From the NCBI GenBank assembly GCA_020631675.1, contig JAHDGT010000173.1, positions 1-8,827 of the forward strand: 8,827 bases of DNA, read 5' to 3'. Source of the stretch: Bacteroidota bacterium (lineage in GTDB: Bacteria > Bacteroidota > Bacteroidia > Chitinophagales > UBA2359). The notes under the pieces are model-generated. The model saw only the letters and a list, made by a program, of their open reading frames with translations. It searched no databases and had not been told where the DNA came from. The translations under genes and the position numbers were made by a program. Positions 1 through 5,723 of the stretch are shown one piece after another. The first letter of the stretch is position 1. Each line of letters begins with the position of its first letter.

Positions 1-27
1 AGGATGGGGGAATGCGTTTAAGATGTC

Positions 28-55
28 TTGGACTGCCGTCTTTGTACTATTTTTG
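28..55 (+). promoter_or_regulatory. Candidate Bacteroidota-type promoter for the methyltransferase gene
   Basis: TATTTTTG at 48-55 fits the Bacteroidota -7 consensus TAnnTTTG. A TTG at 28-30 lies 17 bases upstream, in the range expected for the -33 element. Transcription would begin near 62, leaving a leader of about 37 bases before the TTG start at 99. The match is by eye only. The first 98 bases hold no gene I can recognise. Confidence 0.4.
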
Positions 56-98
56 CATGCTGCCTGCATATCGAGGCGGTGAATGTAAGTAATGCGAT

Positions 99-842
99 TT
101 GGAGCATCGGGAAAAATTATACGAAGCCTATTTCAGTACACAGGCCGGACGGCGGGCGGATAGTGATCTACGGGCGCAGTTGGCGCATGATCAAAGGCAG
201 TTAGTAGTGGAGGTGTTACCGCATTTGCCAGAGGAGAAAAACGCCTACATATTGGATGTGGGTTGTGGTTATGGTAGTCTGTTATTCTTACTGAAAGATA
301 AGGACTATACGGAAACCTTTGGTATTGATCTCAGTGAGGATCAGATCAAGCAGGCGAAGGCTTTGGGTTTGGAGAATGTGGCTTGTGCGGATGCTTTCGC
401 TCATTTAGAAAGCTTGGCTGATGATAGTTTGGATGTGTTGGTGTCTATTGATGTGATCGAGCATTTGAGTAAGACGGAGGCTTTGCGCTTGTTGGCTTTG
501 GCCAAGCAGAAGTTGCGAGCAGGAGGGAGGGTGATCTTTAGAACGCCGAATATGGACGGGGTGATGGGCAGTGTGTTCGCCTATGGGGATATGACGCATG
601 AGTTATTGCTTAATTCGAGTAGCGCGCAACAGTTGATGCGAACGGCGGGTTATACAGCAGTTAAAGTACTGCCATCGGCATTGATCGTGGATGGTTTTGC
701 GAAGCGAATTTTACAGCGTTTAAGCTGGGCGTGGGTGCGCATGTGGGTACGTTTACAGTTGTTGGCCACTGCAAGAAGCGCGCAAGGTGTCTTATTAACA
801 CCTAATTTGATCATAGTAGCGGACATTGCAGCTGAAAGCTAA
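99..842 (+). CDS. Class I SAM-dependent methyltransferase
   Basis: A 247-residue cytoplasmic methyltransferase that should transfer a methyl group from S-adenosylmethionine; the acceptor is unknown. The Rossmann signature is clear: motif I ILDVGCGYG at residues 51-59, an acidic residue closing strand 2 (D77 in GIDLS), D98 in the adenine-contacting motif (ACADAF), and DVIEHL at 118-123 followed by the RTPN turn near 148-151. The N-terminal YFSTQAGR and the length resemble methyltransferases often found in surface-polysaccharide gene sets, but no glycan genes are visible here. The start is a TTG: the in-frame codon at 90-92 is a stop, and no in-frame ATG occurs until deep in the domain. An ATG at 92 is in another frame. 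The product family is secure; the substrate is not predictable. Confidence 0.85.
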   Translation: MEHREKLYEAYFSTQAGRRADSDLRAQLAHDQRQLVVEVLPHLPEEKNAYILDVGCGYGSLLFLLKDKDYTETFGIDLSEDQIKQAKALGLENVACADAFAHLESLADDSLDVLVSIDVIEHLSKTEALRLLALAKQKLRAGGRVIFRTPNMDGVMGSVFAYGDMTHELLLNSSSAQQLMRTAGYTAVKVLPSALIVDGFAKRILQRLSWAWVRMWVRLQLLATARSAQGVLLTPNLIIVADIAAES

Positions 843-865
843 ACGAATAATTTGGTTGAAGCGCG

Positions 866-873
866 TACCTTTG
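866..873 (+). promoter_or_regulatory. -7 promoter element (TAnnTTTG) upstream of rpiB
   Basis: TACCTTTG is an exact match to the Bacteroidota -7 consensus and sits 40 bases before the rpiB ATG, which would place the transcription start near 880. I see no good TTG 17-23 bases upstream, so the -33 half is weak or absent. The box implies that rpiB has its own promoter and is not only read through from the methyltransferase gene. Confidence 0.55.
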
Positions 874-913
874 CACTCCATTTATCTTCCACCTAATTAA
901 TAATGCGAATACT

Positions 914-1357
914 ATGTCTGATCAGACATTGATCATCGCGATCGGCTGTGATCATGCGGGTTTTGAATACAAGCAACTTCTTGTGGAATACTTAGCTGCC
1001 GAAGGACATCAAGTGATCGATAAGGGCACGCACAGTAGCGAGTCTGTTGATTACCCTGATTTCGTTCACCCCTTGGCGGAGACTATGAAAGCCGAAGCCA
1101 CTTTGGGTATATTGATCTGTGGAAGTGCGAATGGCGTTTGTATGACGGCTAATAAGCACCAGCACATTCGTGCAGCGATCGCTTGGCAAACGGAGATCGC
1201 AAGTTTAGCGCGACAGCATAATAATGCGAATGTGATCTGTTTACCAGCTCGTTTCATTTCTACCCACCAAGCGAAAAACATTGTGGCGGCTTTCTTATCT
1301 ACTGATTTTGAAGGGGGCAGGCACGAGCGTAGGGTGAATAAGATCGCCTGTTGCTGA
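914..1357 (+). CDS. rpiB: Ribose-5-phosphate isomerase B (RpiB/LacAB family)
   Basis: This 147-residue cytoplasmic enzyme interconverts ribose 5-phosphate and ribulose 5-phosphate in the non-oxidative pentose phosphate pathway. The full family pattern is present: GCDHAG at residues 11-16 (D13 and H14 in the active site), DYPDF at 46-50, the catalytic cysteine C69 in LICGSANGVCMTANK, HNNANV at 102-107 with the ring-opening region, R113 and the C-terminal GGRHERRV with phosphate-binding arginines. Length is normal for RpiB. LacA/LacB galactose-6-phosphate isomerases share the fold, but the active-site Cys and a single self-contained subunit gene favour RpiB. The ATG lies 40 bases after a TAnnTTTG box; no strong Shine-Dalgarno site is seen. 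It ends 73 bases before the peptidase gene, which shows no clear promoter of its own and may be co-transcribed. Confidence 0.93.
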   Translation: MSDQTLIIAIGCDHAGFEYKQLLVEYLAAEGHQVIDKGTHSSESVDYPDFVHPLAETMKAEATLGILICGSANGVCMTANKHQHIRAAIAWQTEIASLARQHNNANVICLPARFISTHQAKNIVAAFLSTDFEGGRHERRVNKIACC

Positions 1358-1430
1358 TCGCATTTTTAGTGTGCATACGTATGTGCTTACTTACTACCTG
1401 TTTGATTTTAGAGTTCAAAAATTGAAGAAG

Positions 1431-3071
1431 ATGAATTTTTTCCCTCCCTCGTCTTTGCGTTTTTCTATACTGATGATCTTCGCATTGACAGCCTTAAATT
1501 ATAATGCTGCGTTTCAGGCGCAGGCACAAGCACAAGAAGTGGAAATGGCGCCTGCCATGCAAGTGTCTATGCCTGATGAGATCCGATTTGCCCGTACGAT
1601 CAGTATGGAGGATCTGGAGAAGCATTTGACCGTTTTGGCCAGTGATGAATTTGAAGGCCGCGAGACCGGGAAAGAAGGACAGCGCAAAGCAGCGCAATAT
1701 ATCGCCGATCACTTTAAAACGATCGGTGTGGCACCCGGGGGTAATGAAAACTCCTACTTCCAGACCGTACCTTTAGCAACACGTACCTGGAACGAACCAG
1801 TGGTAACGATCGATGATAAATCGTACAACTTTTTAAAAGATTTTTATTGCTTTTCAAGAACGGCTCGCAGCAGCAAGTTAGAAACCAATGAAGTGATGTT
1901 CTTAGGCTATGGCATTGACGACCCTAAGTACAGTGATTATGCGGGTCAAGATGTAGCTGGAAAAGTAGTATTGATACTACCCGGAGAGCCTGAGAAAAAC
2001 GATGGTACTTATCTGATCTCTGAAGAGTTCGGACCTTCAGAGTGGAGCACCAACTGGCGTAAGAAAGTCAACTTGGCGAAGCGACGTGGAGTAAAGACTT
2101 TGCTTATGGTAAGTAAAAGCGTTGAGCGTGATGTGAAGATGTTCGGTAACTACATCAGCAGTAGCTCTATGCAGTTGAGTTCTGCGGGTCCGGGTGATAT
2201 GAATACCATCTACATTTCGGAGGCGATGGCCAATCGCTTGTTGGGCAATAAGCGCAAGAAAAGCGTAGAGCGTTTGGGTATGAAGATCGACCGCAAGCAC
2301 AAAACCATTAAGCTGAACAGCCAGACAGACTTGAATATCGACCTCAAACAAAATGAGGAGGTGGTTGAATCTTCTAACGTATTGGGTTTCATAAAAGGAA
2401 GCGAGTTTTCGGATGAGATCATCGTGATCACTGCCCACTATGACCACCTAGGGGTAAAAGGAGAAAAGATCTTCAATGGCGCCGATGATGATGGCTCAGG
2501 CACGGTAACGATCATGGAGATCGCAGAAGCATTCGCCTTAGCTGCTAAAGATGGTAATGGTCCGCGCAGAAGCGTATTGATCATGGCGGTATCTGGTGAG
2601 GAAAAAGGATTGTTGGGCTCTAAGTACTATACCGATGAAGACCCGATCTACCCACTGGCGAATACCGTAGCTAATTTGAATGTGGATATGGTAGGGCGCA
2701 TTGGCGAGAACTACACCCACGGCAACTATGTACACTGCATCGGGGCGGATAAGCTCAGTACCGAACTACACGAGATCAATGAAGAAATGAACGCCAAGTA
2801 CACGAATCTGAAACTCGATTATCGTTACAATGACGAGAAAGATCCGAATCGTTTTTACTACCGTTCAGATCACTACAACTTCGCCAAGAACAATATTCCG
2901 GTGATCTTCTATTTCAATGGCTCGCACAAAGACTACCACAAAGAAACCGATACCGTAGAAAAGATCGAGTTCGAGTCCCTACAAAAGCGCGCCCAATTGG
3001 TTTTTCACACCGCATGGGAACTGGCCAACCGCGATAAACGTATAGTGGTAGACAAGGCCCCCACAAAATAA
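1431..3071 (+). CDS. Secreted M28-family zinc metallopeptidase with PA-type insert
   Basis: A 546-residue exported aminopeptidase-like enzyme, probably acting in the periplasm or outside the cell on peptides. The N-terminus (about residues 1-35) is a signal peptide: a charged start, the hydrophobic run ILMIFALTAL and a cleavable AQAQAQ end. LASDEFEGRETG at 69-80 begins the split catalytic domain, a PA-like insert follows (roughly 110-300), and the co-catalytic two-zinc core resumes. Predicted ligands by family pattern are H336 (TAHYDHLG), D353 (GADDDGSG), E391, D419 (NVDMVGR) and H481 (SDHYNF), with E390 as general base in GEEKG. All are intact. The frame stays open back to a GTG at 1371, but those 20 residues precede the signal peptide. 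The ATG at 1431 follows GAAGAAG and is preferred. I see no type IX sorting domain at the C-terminus. Substrate preference cannot be read from sequence. Confidence 0.88.
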   Translation: MNFFPPSSLRFSILMIFALTALNYNAAFQAQAQAQEVEMAPAMQVSMPDEIRFARTISMEDLEKHLTVLASDEFEGRETGKEGQRKAAQYIADHFKTIGVAPGGNENSYFQTVPLATRTWNEPVVTIDDKSYNFLKDFYCFSRTARSSKLETNEVMFLGYGIDDPKYSDYAGQDVAGKVVLILPGEPEKNDGTYLISEEFGPSEWSTNWRKKVNLAKRRGVKTLLMVSKSVERDVKMFGNYISSSSMQLSSAGPGDMNTIYISEAMANRLLGNKRKKSVERLGMKIDRKHKTIKLNSQTDLNIDLKQNEEVVESSNVLGFIKGSEFSDEIIVITAHYDHLGVKGEKIFNGADDDGSGTVTIMEIAEAFALAAKDGNGPRRSVLIMAVSGEEKGLLGSKYYTDEDPIYPLANTVANLNVDMVGRIGENYTHGNYVHCIGADKLSTELHEINEEMNAKYTNLKLDYRYNDEKDPNRFYYRSDHYNFAKNNIPVIFYFNGSHKDYHKETDTVEKIEFESLQKRAQLVFHTAWELANRDKRIVVDKAPTK

Positions 3072-3077
3072 AAAACC

Positions 3078-3100
3078 GTAGAGACGTTATACCATAACGT
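3078..3100 (+). repeat. REP-like hairpin 1, GTAGAG family
   Basis: GTAGAG followed by the stem ACGTTAT (3084-3090), a 3-base loop ACC, and ATAACGT (3094-3100). It lies 7 bases after the peptidase stop codon. Its arms match those of hairpin 3 at 3187, but the downstream tail differs (ATGCCGGTAG), so it may be a degenerate copy. No T-run follows, which argues against a classical terminator. Confidence 0.75.
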
Positions 3101-3120
3101 ATGCCGGTAGGCAAAATCCC

Positions 3121-3156
3121 GTAGAGGCACGATTCATCGCGCCTCCCGTCGAGCAG
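3121..3156 (+). repeat. REP-like hairpin 2, GTAGAG family
   Basis: GTAGAG head with arms GAGGCACGAT (3124-3133) and ATCGCGCCTC (3136-3145), pairing except for one A-C mismatch, then the tail CCGTCGAGCAG. The same head, stem type and tail recur at 7676. The tail is followed by a related stretch, ATCGAGTAGAAAAAAT at 3169-3184. Confidence 0.78.
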
Positions 3157-3186
3157 GGAAAATTCGACATCGAGTAGAAAAAATAC

Positions 3187-3223
3187 GTAGAGACGTTATA
3201 TCATAACGTCTAATGCACAGCAG
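3187..3223 (+). repeat. REP-like hairpin 3, GTAGAG family, in the pheS leader
   Basis: GTAGAG head with a perfect 9-bp stem AGACGTTAT (3191-3199) and ATAACGTCT (3203-3211) around the loop ATC, then a tail ending AGCAG. The end of the repeat is 18 bases before the pheS ATG, so it must lie in or just upstream of the pheS leader and could affect translation or mRNA ends. That effect is inference. Confidence 0.8.
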
Positions 3224-3241
3224 AAAAAGAGGTCAACAGCA

Positions 3242-4276
3242 ATGAACATTTTCGATAAAATTGAAGACATGCGCGGCGCCATACAAGCCGCACAGATCGA
3301 AACCGCCGATCAACTAGAGCAATTCCGCATCAAGTACATCGGTAGCAAGGGCGAGATCAAAACGCTTTTCAAGCAGATCAAAGAAGTACCCAACGAGCGC
3401 AAGCGCGAGTTCGGACAGTTGGTCAATGCTCTGAAGCAATCAGCCGAGACCCGTTTTCAAAGCCTGAAAGACAGCTTAGAAACCGTTGCCGAAAGTAAGG
3501 TGGAAGTACCCGACCTCAGCCTACCGATCAGCGATGAACGTCTGGGCAGTCGTCACCCCATCAGCATCGTTCGCGATCAGATGGTAGACATCTTCAAGCG
3601 CATCGGCTTCGTAACCGTAGAGGGACCCGAGATCGAGAACGACTGGTTCAATTTCACGGCCCTGAATACGCCTGCCGATCACCCGGCCCGCGATATGCAA
3701 GACACCTTTTACATCAGTAAGAAGGAGGATCCTGCTATGTTGTTGCGCACGCACACTTCCGCCGCGCAAGCGCGGATCATGCAAACGCAAAAGCCGCCCA
3801 TTCGCATCATCGTGCCCGGGCGGGTATTCCGTAATGAGACCATCTCCGCGCGCGCGCATTGCCAGTTCCACCAAGTAGAGGGACTGTACATCGCTGAGAA
3901 TGTTTCCTTTGCCGATCTCAAGCAAACGCTGCTCTATTTCGCCCGTGAAATGTATGGCGAGAAATCGCGCATCCAATTGCGCCCGTCCTACTTCCCCTTC
4001 ACCGAGCCAAGCGCCGAAATGGACGTTTCCTGCTTCATCTGCGATAGCAAAGGTTGCGCCGTTTGTAAGCACACCGGCTGGGTAGAGATCCTCGGCTGCG
4101 GCATGGTGGACCCCGCCGTATTAGAAGCCTGCGGCATCGACTCTGAAAAGTACACCGGTTTCGCCTTCGGGATCGGGATCGAGCGTACCGCTATGCTCAA
4201 ATACAAAGTCAACGACCTCCGCCTCTTCTTCGAGAACGACGTTCGTTTCTTAAAGCAATTCCAATCGGTGGTCTGA
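3242..4276 (+). CDS. pheS: Phenylalanine--tRNA ligase alpha subunit
   Basis: The 344-residue catalytic alpha subunit of the cytoplasmic (alpha-beta)2 enzyme that charges tRNA-Phe; its partner PheT is not in the window. An N-terminal coiled-coil tRNA-binding arm (about residues 1-85) precedes the class II core: motif 1 around DHPARDMQDTFYI (146-158), HTSAAQ (171-176), motif 2 GRVFRNETISARAHCQFHQVEG (193-214) and motif 3 FAFGIGIERTAML (307-319). A308 and G310 line the phenylalanine pocket, with the usual Ala. C264, C267, C272 and C275 form a CxxC...CxxC insert common in Bacteroidota-type PheS. AGAGGT at 3228-3233 sits 8 bases before the ATG as a plausible ribosome-binding site. Base composition is more GC-rich and ATC dominates isoleucine, fitting high expression. 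pheS and pheT are not adjacent: the next gene is on the other strand. Confidence 0.96.
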   Translation: MNIFDKIEDMRGAIQAAQIETADQLEQFRIKYIGSKGEIKTLFKQIKEVPNERKREFGQLVNALKQSAETRFQSLKDSLETVAESKVEVPDLSLPISDERLGSRHPISIVRDQMVDIFKRIGFVTVEGPEIENDWFNFTALNTPADHPARDMQDTFYISKKEDPAMLLRTHTSAAQARIMQTQKPPIRIIVPGRVFRNETISARAHCQFHQVEGLYIAENVSFADLKQTLLYFAREMYGEKSRIQLRPSYFPFTEPSAEMDVSCFICDSKGCAVCKHTGWVEILGCGMVDPAVLEACGIDSEKYTGFAFGIGIERTAMLKYKVNDLRLFFENDVRFLKQFQSVV

Positions 4277-4279
4277 ACC

Positions 4280-4313
4280 AATTTTGAATGATGAACGCCT
4301 GAATTTTGAATGA
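4280..4313. repeat. Direct repeat AATTTTGAATGA, two copies
   Basis: AATTTTGAATGA occurs at 4280-4291 and again at 4302-4313, a 22-base period, immediately after the pheS stop. The motif is related in composition to the TTTTCAAATT repeats at 5686-5719. Confidence 0.65.
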
Positions 4314-4324
4314 AACAAATTGTA

Positions 4325-4358
4325 TGTAGGGGAGGACCCGTGTGTCCTCCCGCCTACA
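4325..4358 (+). repeat. REP-like hairpin, GTAGGG family
   Basis: Outer arms TGTAGG (4325-4330) and CCTACA (4353-4358) enclose GGAGGAC (4331-4337) and GTCCTCC (4344-4350) around loop CCGTGT, with a CG bulge on the 3' side. The same plan recurs at 7874 with different but still complementary inner arms. A short T-run begins 10 bases later (4368), too far for a canonical terminator, but some terminator activity downstream of pheS is possible. Confidence 0.8.
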
Positions 4359-4441
4359 GCAAAATAATTTTTCAATACGGTATTAAAATTTTCATGCCGC
4401 GCCCCGCAATAAAAGGCTTTAAGCGTTTTTGTAACAGCAAA

Positions 4442-4455
4442 TCGGCATCGAGCAG
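4442..4455 (+). repeat. Hairpin-less copy of the repeat tail
   Basis: TCGGCATCGAGCAG here and TCGACATCGAGTAG at 3164-3177 differ at two positions, and both resemble the GTCGAGCAG tail of the hairpins at 3121 and 7676. This one has no hairpin beside it, so it may be a remnant of a lost element or a separate small repeat. Confidence 0.45.
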
Positions 4456-4459
4456 GAAA

Positions 4460-4490
4460 TCTTATGTCTTACGTCTTGGGTCTTATGTCT
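4460..4490 (+). repeat. Heptamer tandem repeat TCTTAYG, 4.4 copies
   Basis: Consecutive units read TCTTATG, TCTTACG, TCTTGGG, TCTTATG, then TCT. The array is short and imperfect. I recall similar TCTTAYG strings in Bacteroidota spacers, but no function is known to me. Confidence 0.7.
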
Positions 4491-4506
4491 AAAGGCGTCA
4501 GCCTTT
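4491..4506. repeat. Small hairpin AAAGGC-GTCA-GCCTTT
   Basis: A perfect 6-bp stem with a 4-base loop directly after the heptamer array. Only three T residues end the stem, so it is a weak terminator candidate. It probably forms the outer edge of the composite repeat that follows. Confidence 0.5.
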
Positions 4507-4510
4507 CACT

Positions 4511-4643
4511 GCGGGTCAGGCTATCCGCTAAAATTCACCCGCCGCCTGCTGCTGTTTGGCAGGCATAAAAATGGCTACCTCTGGGCCGCCTTTTTATGCC
4601 GCCAAACAGGGCGCATTCGTCGGGCTCATTACCGCTCCTATCC
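4511..4643 (-). repeat. Composite intergenic repeat element overlapping the barrel gene stop
   Basis: On the + strand GTCAGGCTATCCGCT (4515-4529) and GTCGGGCTCATTACCGCT (4619-4636) are related direct repeats 104 bases apart, flanking the long hairpin at 4554-4607. Read on the minus strand the element opens with GGATAGGAGCGG, whose TAG is the stop codon of the barrel gene, and closes with GCGGATAGCCTGACCCGC. Motifs of the type GGATAGnAGCGG are familiar to me from gene ends in Bacteroidota, which is why I call this an interspersed element. The element boundaries are inferred. Confidence 0.5.
4554..4607. repeat. Long hairpin, 17-bp stem with one bulge
   Basis: GTTTGGC (4554-4560) plus GGCATAAAAA (4562-4571) pair with TTTTTATGCC (4591-4600) plus GCCAAAC (4601-4607); only A4561 is unpaired. 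The 19-base loop can form a further GGC/GCC pairing. The T5 run is inside the stem, so it does not look like a rho-independent terminator. It may still stall or protect convergent transcripts. Confidence 0.8.
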
Positions 4644-5663
4644 TTCGCGGAGGTCCAAACCCCAAAACAAGCCCAGCCCCAACTGCCACTTTCTATCCAA
4701 TAAACTAAAATCATTCAGCTGCACGATCGGGTAATTGGCGTATAGATTCACCCTTATGCTTCTCTTATTGCTTGGTGTCAATATATACCCCAAACCCAGC
4801 TCCGTGCGCAAAAGCTGCACACTGGTATACTCCGCGATAGTCTCTTCATGCATGCGGTCTTGCCCGTTCCTATCATATACCAAACGAAAGCTGGGGAGCA
4901 GCGCTGCTTGTTGTTGCTCGGCTTTGCTTTTACCTTTACCCAATAGCAGCTTTGTACTCACCCCCGCCTGCGCACGGAAAGCACCCCCATACTGATAGCT
5001 ATACAGATTCTTGAAGTGATACTGATAAACCGCATCCGCCACCCACTGCCAAGTAAATCGACTGTCTATTTTCCCCTTCCAAGGCCCTTGTGCCAGTAGC
5101 TGTCCGCGAACAGCCCAAGCTCCCTTGCCCGGCTGTAAATGCGGCTCCACTTCACCAGCCGCATCGAAGCGGTCAAAGCTGCCCGTGGGCGCACTCGCCC
5201 CGCCGATCAAATACACCAAAGCACCGTTTTGCCCAAGCGGATAATTGATCCCTAAATCAAAAGAAAGATCCCCTAAGCCCGACTGTTTAGATTCTAATGT
5301 ATCACTATCTTCCTCCTGTCTGAATTTAGTAGCATAGGGCAATTGCGCTTGAACCAACATGCGATTCCCCAAGGGCAAGCGCAGCAATAACTCACTGCTA
5401 TGCACCACCTCATTAGATGCCGTAAACGGACGGTAAAATAAATGCTGATGCGACTGACTGAATACCTGCGGGTCAAAGTAATGGTATGTAAAATAGCGAG
5501 TAGGACCACTATGCACATCCACCCCATGCTTCAAACCAATATAGGTGAAATGTTGATCCATTAACCCATCCCGCAATTGGATCTGCGCCTGCGTATTTTG
5601 CAAGCCAACAAAGCCCCCCGCAAACAAGAAAAAAAACGATAAAGCCAAATAATAAATACGCAT
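4638..5663 (-). CDS. Outer-membrane beta-barrel protein (Phenol_MetA_deg/transporter-like)
   Basis: A 341-residue exported protein. The signal peptide is clear: MRIYYLALSFFFLFAGGFVG followed by NTQAQ, with cleavage near residue 26. The remainder alternates hydrophobic and polar residues with frequent aromatic girdle residues, as in transmembrane beta-strands. ELLLRLPLGNRMLVQAQLPY (91-110), GLGDLSFDLGINYPLG (129-144), GASAPTGSFDRFD (155-167) and LQPGKGAW (176-183) resemble the putative outer-membrane channel family Phenol_MetA_deg, seen in Bacteroidota near efflux and metal genes. The final strand KWQLGLGLFWGL is followed by DLREG, not the aromatic terminus usual for barrels, and the TAG stop lies in a repeat element. 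It follows the ABC exporter by 60 bases on the same strand, so an envelope export or channel role is plausible but inferred. The cargo is unknown. Confidence 0.7.
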   Translation of the reverse strand: MRIYYLALSFFFLFAGGFVGLQNTQAQIQLRDGLMDQHFTYIGLKHGVDVHSGPTRYFTYHYFDPQVFSQSHQHLFYRPFTASNEVVHSSELLLRLPLGNRMLVQAQLPYATKFRQEEDSDTLESKQSGLGDLSFDLGINYPLGQNGALVYLIGGASAPTGSFDRFDAAGEVEPHLQPGKGAWAVRGQLLAQGPWKGKIDSRFTWQWVADAVYQYHFKNLYSYQYGGAFRAQAGVSTKLLLGKGKSKAEQQQAALLPSFRLVYDRNGQDRMHEETIAEYTSVQLLRTELGLGYILTPSNKRSIRVNLYANYPIVQLNDFSLLDRKWQLGLGLFWGLDLREG

Positions 5664-5684
5664 AAAAAAATAACGTAAAAACCC

Positions 5685-5719
5685 ATTTTCAAATTACCAC
5701 ATTGCCCAATTTTCAAATT
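5685..5719. repeat. 24-base-period repeat with TTTTCAAATT core, in an operon gap
   Basis: ATTTTCAAATT occurs at 5685-5695 and 5709-5719, separated by ACCACATTGCCCA. The pair fills most of the 60-base gap between the ABC exporter and the barrel gene. I recall strings of the type TTTTCAAATTAnCACATT in Bacteroidota spacers; function unknown. Confidence 0.65.
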
Positions 5720-5723
5720 GACA

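Larger units (their letters stand above)
4277..4637. other. Gene-free repeat-rich spacer between convergent pheS and barrel gene
   Basis: No credible gene lies in these 361 bases; a 60-codon open frame at 4310-4492 runs through repeats and has no coding character. The spacer holds, in order, a 22-base direct repeat, a GTAG-headed hairpin, a remnant repeat tail, a heptamer tandem array, a small hairpin, and a long hairpin flanked by direct repeats. Both neighbouring genes point into it, yet no stem followed directly by a T-run is present. Confidence 0.8.

Noticed and set aside
1165..1185. GCGATCGC octamer like the cyanobacterial HIP1 site
   Set aside because: A single occurrence in coding sequence within a window generally rich in GATC; it does not indicate HIP1 repeats.
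1374..1383. Perfect 10-base palindrome CATACGTATG between rpiB and the peptidase gene
   Set aside because: Too short to separate from chance and found once; no operator claim can be made.
1371..1430. A GTG-started 20-residue extension of the peptidase
   Set aside because: It would bury the signal peptide behind a non-hydrophobic leader; the ATG at 1431 gives a normal signal sequence.
2037..2447. A 136-codon minus-strand frame inside the peptidase gene
   Set aside because: It lies wholly opposite conserved M28 sequence and has no domain of its own; it is a shadow of the real gene.
3521..4072. A 183-codon minus-strand frame inside pheS
   Set aside because: Although long, it lies opposite class II synthetase motifs; GC-rich third positions of pheS keep the opposite strand free of stops.
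4325..4372. Rho-independent terminator for pheS
   Set aside because: The stem is good, but the T-run starts about 10 bases after it and is interrupted by A residues; it is better explained as a member of the GTAGGG repeat family.
4310..4492. A 60-codon plus-strand frame after pheS
   Set aside because: It runs through a GTAGGG hairpin and the heptamer array; residue composition is not protein-like and both neighbours are otherwise complete.
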